Shown: piece by piece, positions 1-5,974 of the stretch
Numbering within the stretch: the stretch's first letter is position 1
How the letters are laid out: every line of letters starts with the position of its first letter
Origin: Rhizobacter sp.
GTDB taxonomy: Bacteria; Pseudomonadota; Gammaproteobacteria; Burkholderiales; Burkholderiaceae_C
DNA: 12,144 bases
Assembly: GCA_014380155.1 (NCBI GenBank)
Contig: JACMKJ010000238.1
Location: 1 to 12,144, forward strand
Direction: 5' to 3'
Notes under the pieces: generated by a model
Databases searched by the model: none
What the model was told of the DNA's origin: nothing
Seen by the model: only the letters and a program-made list of their open reading frames with translations
Program-made: the position numbers and the translations under genes

Positions 1-309
1 CGTGATCTCGCGGTCGCTGCCGTAGCCACTCAGCAGCTGGTGCAGGTAGTACAGGCAGGCCGTGCTCGCCGTCAGCTCGGCGGCGTGGATATTGCCGTCG
101 AGCCAGAAGGCGGGCTTGTCTTCGGCCGGCCCGGTGGCCGTGTGGGTGACGGTGGCGACCCAGATGTCACGCCCTTCGTGGCTCTTGCCGATCGAGGCCA
201 CCTGCACCAGCGTGGGGTAGGCGTCGGCGTAGTCGAACAGCAGCCGTGTCAGCGCGTCGTATTTGTAGAAGGTGTCGAAGCGGGGGGTGGGCGGTTTGGG
301 CTGGGTCAT
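1..309 (-). CDS. M14-family zinc carboxypeptidase, N-terminal part (cut by window edge)
   Basis: Likely a zinc-dependent carboxypeptidase of peptidase family M14. The first 103 residues are visible and the reading frame runs off the left edge, so the catalytic Glu and the third zinc ligand are not in the window. What is seen: an N-terminal stretch typical of the fold (SHEGRDIWVATVT, residues 43-55, like the S-x-EGR strand of M14 enzymes), then DGNIHAAE at 71-78, whose His75 and Glu78 form the HxxE zinc-binding pair. No signal peptide is seen, so it is probably cytoplasmic. The ATG at 309 lies 21 bases after the stop of the amidotransferase gene, and the Shine-Dalgarno sequence is weak (GAGAG). 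The short gap on one strand suggests it is the last known gene of a three-gene operon. The substrate is unknown; M14 members include peptidases and amidases acting on small or modified substrates. Confidence 0.85.
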   Translation of the reverse strand, partial: MTQPKPPTPRFDTFYKYDALTRLLFDYADAYPTLVQVASIGKSHEGRDIWVATVTHTATGPAEDKPAFWLDGNIHAAELTASTACLYYLHQLLSGYGSDREIT

Positions 310-330
310 GGGCGGGCTCTCGGGGTCGGG

Positions 331-1089
331 TCAGGTGGGGGTGGCTTGGCCATCGACGAACACCCGCAACTCGCCGGGCGCAAACGCCACCCAGGCTTCG
401 TTGGCGGTGAGCGGCTGCGTCACCACCACGGCGACCCGGTCGCTGGCTTGGGTGAGCTGGGCAAAGTCGACGCTCATGTCTTCGTCTTGCAAGTGGGCGG
501 TGTGAAACGGGTGCTGGCGCAGCAGGTAGTGCAGCTGGGTCGAGCAGTGCGCCCACAGCGCCTGCCCGTTGCTGAGCATGAAGTTGAAGGTGCCGTGCGC
601 GGCCACACGCGGCGCCAGCTCGCCCAACGTGACCGTGAGCTCGGCGATCGACGGCACACCGGCATGCGCCTTGGCCAGCTCCTGCATCAGCCAGCAGAAG
701 GCAAGCTCGCTGTCGGTGCCGCCCACCGGGCGGAAGGCGCCGTGCAACGGCGGCGCAAAGTTCTTCAGGTCGCCGTTGTGCGCAAACGCCCAGTAGCGGC
801 CCCACAGCTCGCGCTGAAAGGGGTGCGTGTTCTGCAGCGCCACCCGGCCCTGCGTGGCCTTGCGGATGTGGGCGATGACGTTGTCGCTGCGGATCGGGTA
901 GTGCCGCACCATCTCGGCCACCGGTGACACGGCAGCGCTTTGTGCGTCGACGAAAAGCCGCACGCCGGCGTCTTCGAAGAAGGCGATGCCGAAGCCGTCT
1001 TTGTGCTCTTCGGCGCGCTTGGCAAAGCCGGTGAAGCTGAATACCAGGTCGGTGGGTGTGTTGGCGTTCATTCCGAGCAGTTGGCACAT
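331..1089 (-). CDS. yafJ: YafJ-type class II glutamine amidotransferase
   Basis: A stand-alone glutaminase domain of the N-terminal-nucleophile (class II) type, 252 residues. Cys2, exposed after removal of Met1, is the expected nucleophile (start MCQLLGMN). Further class II signatures are DGFGIAFF (31-38), HIRKAT (74-79), FAHNGDL (102-108) and GGTDSELAF (123-131), which together form the glutamine pocket. The length matches E. coli YafJ, a family whose physiological acceptor is not firmly established. No synthetase or acceptor domain is fused, so any ammonia would be used by another protein or the protein is a hydrolase. The gene starts 7 bases after the stop of the FAD oxidoreductase and ends 21 bases before the carboxypeptidase, so the three are very likely cotranscribed. 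The ATG at 1089 is fixed by the need for Cys at position 2. Confidence 0.93.
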   Translation of the reverse strand: MCQLLGMNANTPTDLVFSFTGFAKRAEEHKDGFGIAFFEDAGVRLFVDAQSAAVSPVAEMVRHYPIRSDNVIAHIRKATQGRVALQNTHPFQRELWGRYWAFAHNGDLKNFAPPLHGAFRPVGGTDSELAFCWLMQELAKAHAGVPSIAELTVTLGELAPRVAAHGTFNFMLSNGQALWAHCSTQLHYLLRQHPFHTAHLQDEDMSVDFAQLTQASDRVAVVVTQPLTANEAWVAFAPGELRVFVDGQATPT

Positions 1090-1096
1090 GGTGTGG

Positions 1097-2341
1097 CTAC
1101 TCGGTGAACAGGCGCGTCACGCCCTTGAACGTGAACAGCTGCCCCGGGTTGCTGGTTTCGTTCAACACGCCGCTCATGCGTTGCAGCAAGCGTTTGCTCT
1201 TGCGTGCGCGCCAGATCAGGAGGTCGATCAACCACGGGTGGGCGTTGACGCGGTTGCCACGTTCGTACAGCTCGAAGCGCGGCTTCAAGGCCCGCAGCGC
1301 GGCCTCGTAGTGCTGGCGCACGGTGGCGTCGTCGTGTCGATCTCGCACGATGGCCTCGGCGGCGAGCATGCCGGTTTCGAGCGCCTTGCCGATGCCTTCG
1401 CCGGTGAACGAGTAGGTGCTGCCGGCGGCCTCGCCGGTCACCAGCAAACCGGCACGGCTGTAACGCGCGCCGCTCAGGTTGAAGCGCAGCGGCGCGCCTT
1501 TCAGGCCGCCTTGCATCACGCCGCCCGCCATCAGCTCGCGGGCCGGCGCGTAAAACTCGCAGAAGCTCTCGAACACCTCGCGCAGGTTGACACTTTGTTT
1601 GGTGTTGTGGCCGTCGGCCGCCTGCCCGTGGCTGTTGACCACGCCCACGCCGATGTTGAACACGCCATCGGGGCAGGGAAAGATCCAGCCGTAGCCCGGG
1701 CGCAGCTTGTGGTGCCAGACCACTTCAAGCTCGGTGATGCGGCCGACGAGGCGCTCGTTTTTCACATAGGCACGCAGGGCCACGCCATTGGGCGTCTGGC
1801 GCTCGCACACGCCGGCGGCGATCAGCGCCTGCGGCACGGCGCCGCTGGCGAGCACCACCCAATCCGCACGCAGCTCGCGCTGCTCACCGCCCTGCGACAA
1901 GCTGGCGCCAAAAACGCGGCCCGCAGCGTCGAGCAGTGGTGCGTCGAAGTGCACCGGCGCGTGCATGCGCGCGCCCGCTCGCACGGCGCCACGGCAGACG
2001 ATGTGATCAAGCACCTGGCGCGGCAACACCGCCACCCGGCCGGGCACGTCGATGCGCCCACCGCGTGGGCCGATGCAGGCCACGTGCTGTGCGGCCTGCG
2101 CACACGCCATCACTTCATCGAGCAGGCCGAGTTGGGCGAGTGCGGCGTGCGCGTCGGGAATCAGCCCATCGCCACACACTTTTTCGCGCGGGAAGCTGCG
2201 CTGGTCGACCATGACCACGTTCAGGCCGGCGCGGGCCAGCAGGGTGGCCGCCGCACTGCCCGCGGGGCCGGCGCCGACGACCAGCACGTCGCAGCGATCA
2301 GGGAGTTCGGACAGGGGCAGGTTCATGTGGGTGCCAAGCAT
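1097..2341 (-). CDS. FAD-dependent oxidoreductase, geranylgeranyl reductase family
   Basis: A flavoprotein of about 414 residues in the geranylgeranyl reductase/FixC-like family. These enzymes usually reduce isoprenoid double bonds or hydroxylate/halogenate, and the substrate here is not predictable. An FAD-binding Rossmann motif lies near the N-terminus (VVGAGPAGSAAATLL, glycines 23, 25 and 28), followed by the family-typical PREKVCGDGL. A PGYGWIFP segment matches the family's Y-x-W-x-F-P substrate-side motif. A C-terminal GEAAGSTYSFTGEGIG segment corresponds to the second FAD motif, with Glu in place of the usual Asp of GDAAG. No signal peptide is seen. The start is uncertain: ATG 2341 has AAGG nine bases upstream and is chosen; ATG 2326 (MNLPLSEL) has no Shine-Dalgarno sequence; GTG 2371 is also open. 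It is the first gene of a minus-strand operon with the YafJ amidotransferase (7-base gap) and the M14 peptidase, and diverges from the PQQ dehydrogenase. Confidence 0.88.
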   Translation of the reverse strand: MLGTHMNLPLSELPDRCDVLVVGAGPAGSAAATLLARAGLNVVMVDQRSFPREKVCGDGLIPDAHAALAQLGLLDEVMACAQAAQHVACIGPRGGRIDVPGRVAVLPRQVLDHIVCRGAVRAGARMHAPVHFDAPLLDAAGRVFGASLSQGGEQRELRADWVVLASGAVPQALIAAGVCERQTPNGVALRAYVKNERLVGRITELEVVWHHKLRPGYGWIFPCPDGVFNIGVGVVNSHGQAADGHNTKQSVNLREVFESFCEFYAPARELMAGGVMQGGLKGAPLRFNLSGARYSRAGLLVTGEAAGSTYSFTGEGIGKALETGMLAAEAIVRDRHDDATVRQHYEAALRALKPRFELYERGNRVNAHPWLIDLLIWRARKSKRLLQRMSGVLNETSNPGQLFTFKGVTRLFTE

Positions 2342-2505
2342 ACCGGCGCGCCTTGTGGCAGCTTGGCGCACCTGCGCCTGTCGGGCCGGCCATCGTGCGG
2401 GAAAACACCTTGTTGTACCGGCCCGGTCATCTCCTGATGATGATTCGGCGCGCCTGCGGTCACGTCGGCGCTGGATGACGGCGCACGCCGCTCACCTATA
2501 AACAC

Positions 2506-2511
2506 AGGAGA
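2506..2511 (+). promoter_or_regulatory. Ribosome binding site of the PQQ dehydrogenase
   Basis: AGGAGA lies 8 bases before the ATG at 2520 and fixes that start. It is the strongest Shine-Dalgarno sequence in this part of the window. The 178-base intergenic stretch 2342-2519 must hold the divergent promoters of this gene and of the FAD oxidoreductase, but I see no convincing -35/-10 pair in it. Confidence 0.8.
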
Positions 2512-2519
2512 CCCCCCCG

Positions 2520-4631
2520 ATGAAAGCACCATGGATCGCCATGTTGGCACTGGCTTTTGGCGCCACGGCCCCCGCCTGGGCCCAGACCCCAGCCTCGCCC
2601 AAAGGCTCTGAAGCGCACATCCGCGCGGCCACCGCACGCATCGACGGCGCCAGCATGCGCACCAACGCCGTGTCGACGAAAGACTGGCCGAGTTACGGCC
2701 TCGACTACGCCGAAACGCGCTTCAGCAAGCTCGACCAGATCAACGAGAAGAACGTCAAGGAGCTGGGGCTGGTCTGGAGCTACAACCTCGAATCGACGCG
2801 CGGTGTCGAAGCCACGCCCTTGGTGGTCGACGGCATCATGTACGTCACCGCCTCGTGGAGCGTGGTGCACGCGGTCGACGTGCGCACCGGCAAGCGCCTG
2901 TGGTCGTATGACCCGAAGGTGCCGCGCGAAGTCGGCGTGAAAGGCTGCTGCGACGTGGTCAACCGCGGCGTGGCCCTGCACCGCGGCAAGGTGTTCGTGG
3001 GCTCGTTCGACGCGCGCCTGATCGCGCTCGATGCCGCCACCGGCAAGGTGGTGTGGGAAAAAGACACCTCCATCGACCGCAGCAAGCCTTACACCATCAC
3101 CGGCGCACCGCGTGTGTTCAAGGGCAAGGTGATCATCGGCAACGGCGGCGCCGAGTACGGCGTGCGCGGCTATATCACGGCTTATGACGCCGAGACCGGC
3201 GCGCAGGCCTGGCGCTTCTACACCGTGCCGGGCGACCCCGCCAAACCGTATGAAAACGAAGCCCTGGCACGCGCTGCCAAAACCTGGGACCCGAGCGCGA
3301 AGTATTGGGAAGCCGGCGGCGGCGGCACGGTGTGGGACAGCATCACCTTCGACCCTGACCTCAACCTCATGTACATCGGCACCGGCAACGGCTCGCCGTG
3401 GGCTCGCCGCCTGCGCAGCCCGGGTGGGGGCGACAACCTCTTCCTGGCCTCCATCGTGGCCATCAACCCCGACAACGGCCGCTACGTCTGGCACTACCAG
3501 CAGACCCCGGGCGACAACTGGGACTACACCTCCACCCAGCCGATGATCCTGGCCGACATCAAGGTCGGCGGCAAGCCGCGCAAGGTGATCCTGCATGCGC
3601 CGAAGAACGGCTTCTTCTTCGTGATCGACCGCGCCACCGGCAAGTTCATCTCGGCGAAAAACTTCGTCGACGTCAACTGGGCCACCGGCTACGACGAAAA
3701 AGGTTTCCCCATCGAGACCGCGCTGGCACGCAGCGCCGACAAGCCCTACGACAGCATCCCCGGCCCGCTCGGTGCGCACAACTGGCACCCGATGTCGTAC
3801 AGCCCAAAGACGGGCCTGGTCTACCTGCCGGCGCAGAACATCCCGCTCTCGCTGATGGACAACAAGGCCTGGAAGATGAACCAGACCACGCTCGGCGTGC
3901 CCGGCTCGGGCCAGGGCTGGAACACCGCGACCTTCATCAACGCCACGCCGCCCACCAGCAAGCCCTTCGGCCGCCTGCTGGCGTGGGACCCGGTGAACCA
4001 GAAAGAAGCCTGGCGTGTGGAGCACATCTCGCCGTGGAATGGCGGCACCCTGGCGACGGCCGGCAACCTGGTGTTCCAGGGCACGGCCGATGGCCGCTTC
4101 TTCGCTTTCAACGCGCAGACCGGCGAGAAGCTGTGGGAGACACCCACCGGCACCGGCGTGATCGCCGCGCCGTCCACCTACCTGGTCGACGGCAAGCAGT
4201 ACGTGTCGATTGCCGTCGGCTGGGGCGGCTCGTATGGCGTGGCCCAGCGCGCCAGCGAAAAGATCGGCCCGGGCACGGTCTACACCTTCGCCGTGGGTGG
4301 CAAGGCGCCGCTGCCGCAGTTTGCGCAATACCAGCTGAACGCGCTGCTGAAGGGCGTGGCCTACGAACCCAAGGACGTGCCCGAGGGCCAGGGCCTGTAC
4401 GTTGCCGCGTGCATCTTGTGCCACGGCGTGCCGGGGGTCGACCGCGGCGGCAACATCCCCAACCTCGGCTACTCGCACCCCGACGTGATCAACAACCTCG
4501 AAGCCTATGTGCTGGGCGGCGCCGCCAAGGACAAGGGCATGCCCGATTTCTCCGGCAGTCTCAAGCGCGAAGACATGGCCAAGCTGAAGGCGTTCATCCA
4601 GGGCGTGCCGGATTCGATTCGGCCCAAGTGA
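2520..4631 (+). CDS. Type II PQQ-dependent alcohol dehydrogenase (quinohemoprotein)
   Basis: Periplasmic alcohol oxidase using PQQ and passing electrons through its own heme c, 703 residues, the usual length of soluble type II quinohemoprotein ADHs such as that of Comamonas testosteroni. A Sec signal peptide ends at AWA/Q (cut near 21/22). The beta-propeller carries the adjacent cysteine pair Cys143-Cys144 (VKGCCD) that forms the disulfide ring next to PQQ. Metal ligands are Glu212 (GNGGAEYG) and Asn290 (TGNGSPW), and the catalytic base is Asp335 (GDNWDYTS). The residue two beyond the base is Thr337, not the extra Asp of lanthanide enzymes, so a calcium enzyme is expected. The C-terminal cytochrome domain has CILCH (631-635) and a probable axial Met674 (KGMPDF). 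It is monocistronic: no PQQ synthesis or cytochrome gene follows, and a hairpin terminator lies 8 bases after the stop. The substrate is probably a primary or secondary alcohol; the exact one cannot be read from sequence. Confidence 0.95.
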   Translation: MKAPWIAMLALAFGATAPAWAQTPASPKGSEAHIRAATARIDGASMRTNAVSTKDWPSYGLDYAETRFSKLDQINEKNVKELGLVWSYNLESTRGVEATPLVVDGIMYVTASWSVVHAVDVRTGKRLWSYDPKVPREVGVKGCCDVVNRGVALHRGKVFVGSFDARLIALDAATGKVVWEKDTSIDRSKPYTITGAPRVFKGKVIIGNGGAEYGVRGYITAYDAETGAQAWRFYTVPGDPAKPYENEALARAAKTWDPSAKYWEAGGGGTVWDSITFDPDLNLMYIGTGNGSPWARRLRSPGGGDNLFLASIVAINPDNGRYVWHYQQTPGDNWDYTSTQPMILADIKVGGKPRKVILHAPKNGFFFVIDRATGKFISAKNFVDVNWATGYDEKGFPIETALARSADKPYDSIPGPLGAHNWHPMSYSPKTGLVYLPAQNIPLSLMDNKAWKMNQTTLGVPGSGQGWNTATFINATPPTSKPFGRLLAWDPVNQKEAWRVEHISPWNGGTLATAGNLVFQGTADGRFFAFNAQTGEKLWETPTGTGVIAAPSTYLVDGKQYVSIAVGWGGSYGVAQRASEKIGPGTVYTFAVGGKAPLPQFAQYQLNALLKGVAYEPKDVPEGQGLYVAACILCHGVPGVDRGGNIPNLGYSHPDVINNLEAYVLGGAAKDKGMPDFSGSLKREDMAKLKAFIQGVPDSIRPK

Positions 4632-4639
4632 TGGCCTGA

Positions 4640-4672
4640 GAAAGGGACCGGCCGTTTCAGGCCGGTTCTTTC
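4640..4672 (+). terminator. Hairpin terminator between convergent genes
   Basis: A 7-bp perfect stem, ACCGGCC (4647-4653) with GGCCGGT (4660-4666), closes a 6-base loop. It is extended by GAAAG (4640-4644) pairing with CTTTC (4668-4672) across a small internal loop, and followed on the plus strand by a pyrimidine/T-rich run. It serves the PQQ dehydrogenase, whose stop is 8 bases upstream, and may also act, less strongly, on the minus strand. The loop bases 4657-4659 are the TGA stop of the DUF2798 gene read on the other strand. Confidence 0.8.
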
Positions 4673-4890
4673 TTGATGAGCAGTTGAACCGCCCGACGCG
4701 CCATCGGCGCGACGACCAGCACGACCGGGAACGCAAACAGCCAGGCCGTCAGCCAGGCGCCGACCCACAGGCCGAGGAAGTTCGTCACCAGGCCGGTGGC
4801 TCGAAACGTGGCGATGCCAGAGACCAGGAAGGACATCAGCCCGGAGAGGATCAGGCCGAAGAGCATGGGTGCGTATTTGCTGGGAAACAT
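4657..4890 (-). CDS. DUF2798 small membrane protein
   Basis: A 77-residue integral membrane protein with the features of the DUF2798 family, whose function is unknown. Two hydrophobic helices are seen: about residues 9-30 (MLFGLILSGLMSFLVSGIATFR) and 37-61 (TNFLGLWVGAWLTAWLFAFPVVLVV). The family hallmarks present are LSGLMSFLVSGIAT, the LWVGAWL turn and the AFPVVLVVAP run, followed by a basic end (ARRAVQLLIKKE) that places the C-terminus in the cytoplasm by the positive-inside rule. The ATG at 4890 has AAAGG nine bases upstream. It starts 30 bases after the stop of the DUF2938 gene and is very likely cotranscribed with it from the MerR-type promoter near 5460-5487. The stop codon lies inside the loop of the terminator hairpin at 4640-4672. 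Confidence 0.88.
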   Translation of the reverse strand: MFPSKYAPMLFGLILSGLMSFLVSGIATFRATGLVTNFLGLWVGAWLTAWLFAFPVVLVVAPMARRAVQLLIKKEPA

Positions 4891-4920
4891 GGTGGTGAAC
4901 CTTTCGATGAGTGAGGTGGC

Positions 4921-5415
4921 TCACGCGGTGGCGAGCACGATGAACACGGCGGTGAGATAGAGCCCCCCGCCGAACACGGCGTGGTTGGCGAGGCTGCGCA
5001 GGCAGTTCTTCAACGGCGTCGGGGTTTTTGAGGCCGCAAAGCCGGCGCCCATCGCCGGCTGCATCACGAACCAGGGTGCAACGACTGTGCCCACCCCCAG
5101 CGCCAGTGCGGGAAGCCATGACGGGTCTCGCATCCATTCGACCCCTGCGATGCCGACCAGCAGCCCTGCATAGGCGATGCCCACGGCGTAGTGGGTCAGC
5201 CAGCCGATGCCGAGCTCTGCGCGGATGGGCGGCGTTTTGGAGATCGCCGCGTGCACAAAGCGGCCTCTGGGCATGTGGCCCACCCAGCGCCCGATGAGGG
5301 AAAAGCTGCCCGTCGGCACGCCCCAGCGCTGGAGCAGCAGCAGCCAGACGTCCATGACGGCGGTGGCGCCGGCGCCGATGAGCACGACCCGGGAGATTTC
5401 TTGAAGCAGTGGCAT
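4921..5415 (-). CDS. DUF2938 membrane protein
   Basis: A 164-residue membrane protein that I recognise as DUF2938, a family of unknown function. Four hydrophobic segments are visible: the N-terminal VVLIGAGATAVMDVWLLLL; LTHYAVGIAYAGLLVGIAGV; LPALALGVGTVVAPWFVMQP; and the C-terminal AVFGGGLYLTAVFIVLATA. Between helices 1 and 2 lies the conserved polar loop LIGRWVGHMPRGRFVH, then KTPPIRAELGIGWLTHYAVG. Its invariant-looking His, Arg and Trp residues make it the likely functional site. The start at ATG 5415 is chosen because AAAGG precedes it by 8 bases and the family begins just before helix 1; the frame is open to 5454 but that extension would overlap the promoter. It is the first gene of a two-gene operon with DUF2798 and is transcribed divergently from the adjacent MerR regulator, its probable controller. 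Confidence 0.9.
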   Translation of the reverse strand: MPLLQEISRVVLIGAGATAVMDVWLLLLQRWGVPTGSFSLIGRWVGHMPRGRFVHAAISKTPPIRAELGIGWLTHYAVGIAYAGLLVGIAGVEWMRDPSWLPALALGVGTVVAPWFVMQPAMGAGFAASKTPTPLKNCLRSLANHAVFGGGLYLTAVFIVLATA

Positions 5416-5432
5416 GTGGAGGCCTTTCTGGT

Positions 5433-5462
5433 TTGACGGATGAAGGTGTTGCAAGCAATATA
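5433..5462 (+). promoter_or_regulatory. Candidate promoter of the MerR-family regulator gene
   Basis: TTGACG (5433-5438) and CAATAT (5456-5461) are spaced by 17 bases, or AATATA by 18. They would start transcription near 5468-5470, inside the inverted repeat and about 24 bases before the ATG at 5493. The -10 overlaps the -10 of the opposing promoter, so binding of the regulator to the repeat would be expected to repress its own gene. This is a pattern reading with no experimental support. Confidence 0.5.
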
Positions 5463-5487
5463 GAAGTTCAAGTCAACTTGAAGTCAA
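5457..5487 (-). promoter_or_regulatory. MerR-type promoter of the DUF2938-DUF2798 operon
   Basis: Read on the minus strand, TTGACT (5487-5482) and TATATT (5462-5457) are near-consensus -35 and -10 boxes separated by 19 bases. This over-long spacer is the known hallmark of promoters activated by MerR-family proteins, which untwist the DNA to bring the two boxes into register. The spacer holds the perfect inverted repeat at 5467-5482. Transcription would begin near 5450 and lead into the DUF2938 ATG at 5415. The regulator gene sits directly on the other side, as is usual for this family. Confidence 0.8.
5467..5482. promoter_or_regulatory. Inverted-repeat operator, SoxR-box-like
   Basis: TTCAAGT-CA-ACTTGAA is a perfect 7-bp inverted repeat with a 2-base centre. 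The core CAAGT-(2)-ACTTG matches the half-sites of the E. coli SoxR box (CCTCAAGTTAACTTGAGG), differing in the outer bases. It lies between the -35 and -10 of the minus-strand promoter, where MerR-family proteins bind. The adjacent MerR-family protein is the obvious ligand. Confidence 0.8.
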
Positions 5488-5492
5488 GCAAC

Positions 5493-5927
5493 ATGGACAT
5501 TGCAGAAGTGGCCAGACGTTCGGGCGTGGCGGCATCGGCGCTTCGCTTCTACGAAGAAAAGGGGCTGATCGCCTCGGTCGGGCGCCAAGGCGCGCGGCGG
5601 CGCTTTTCGCCCGGTGTGCTGGACCAGCTGGCGCTCATTGCACTCGGTCAGGCCGCCGGTTTCACGCTGGATGAGATTCGCTCGATGTTCACCCCCAGCG
5701 GTGCACCGAGCATCGACCGGCAGCTGCTCTCCACCAAGGCCGAGGAGATCGACAAGATGGTCAAGCGGCTGCAGTCGATGAGCCGAGGTCTTCGGCACGC
5801 CGTGGAGTGCCCCGCGCCCAGCCATGCGGAGTGCCCGTCGTTTCAGCGGCTGCTGAAGGTGGCGGCGTCGGGCGCACTTGAGAGCCGACAGAAGCGCACG
5901 CAACTGCGACGCCCCAGCCTCAAATGA
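5493..5927 (+). CDS. MerR-family transcriptional regulator, SoxR-like DNA-binding domain
   Basis: A 144-residue regulator. Residues 1-66 form the MerR winged-helix domain (MDIAEVARRSGVAASALRFY, then EEKGLI, a basic wing RQGARRRF and the second helical pair), closely resembling the N-terminus of SoxR. Residues about 74-101 form the dimerisation coiled coil. The C-terminal effector region has only two cysteines, Cys106 and Cys114, in CPAPSHAEC with His111 between them. The CxxCxC plus Cys cluster site of SoxR is absent, so a [2Fe-2S] sensor is unlikely; a thiol or metal sensor is possible but unproven. The start at ATG 5493 is where the domain begins; the upstream open frame crosses the promoter and is not coding. 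The Shine-Dalgarno sequence is weak (GAAG, 9 bases away). It is divergent from DUF2938-DUF2798 and presumably activates that operon through the 19-bp-spacer promoter. A terminator follows its stop directly. Confidence 0.93.
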   Translation: MDIAEVARRSGVAASALRFYEEKGLIASVGRQGARRRFSPGVLDQLALIALGQAAGFTLDEIRSMFTPSGAPSIDRQLLSTKAEEIDKMVKRLQSMSRGLRHAVECPAPSHAECPSFQRLLKVAASGALESRQKRTQLRRPSLK

Positions 5928-5956
5928 AAAAGGGCCACCCGGAGGTGGCCCCTTTC
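5928..5956. terminator. Bidirectional hairpin terminator between merR-like gene and molybdenum hydroxylase
   Basis: A perfect 8-bp GC-rich stem, GGGCCACC (5932-5939) with GGTGGCCC (5944-5951), closes a CGGA tetraloop. It is flanked by four A on the left and CTTT on the right. On the minus strand the stem is followed by a run of five T, so it terminates the molybdenum hydroxylase genes well. On the plus strand it begins right after the regulator's TGA and is followed by a shorter T run. Confidence 0.85.
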
Positions 5957-5974
5957 AAACGCTTCGCGGAAGAA

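Noticed and set aside
40..927. A 295-codon plus-strand frame over the M14 and YafJ genes
   Set aside because: It spans two real minus-strand genes and their junction and shows only GC-driven composition.
2323..2434. A 35-codon frame on the minus strand whose TGA overlaps the ATG at 2326, suggesting a coupled leader peptide
   Set aside because: Its AGGAG touches the ATG with no spacing, the peptide has no attenuator-like residue run, and the overlap can arise by chance.
986..2437. A 483-codon plus-strand frame across the FAD oxidoreductase
   Set aside because: Antisense shadow; the minus strand carries a complete Rossmann motif and family signatures in the same stretch.
2496..2502. CTATAAA just before the PQQ dehydrogenase as a -10 box
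   Set aside because: Transcription would begin inside or after the ribosome binding site at 2506-2511, leaving no functional leader.
2496..4736. A 746-codon open frame on the minus strand opposite the PQQ dehydrogenase
   Set aside because: It mirrors the real gene almost exactly, is rich in Ala, Gly, Arg, Val and His runs as expected from the antisense of GC-biased codons, has no recognisable domain, and the plus-strand protein has full catalytic motifs.
5409..5492. An upstream GTG extension of the MerR-like regulator
   Set aside because: The extension would run through both promoters and the operator; the domain begins exactly at the ATG at 5493.
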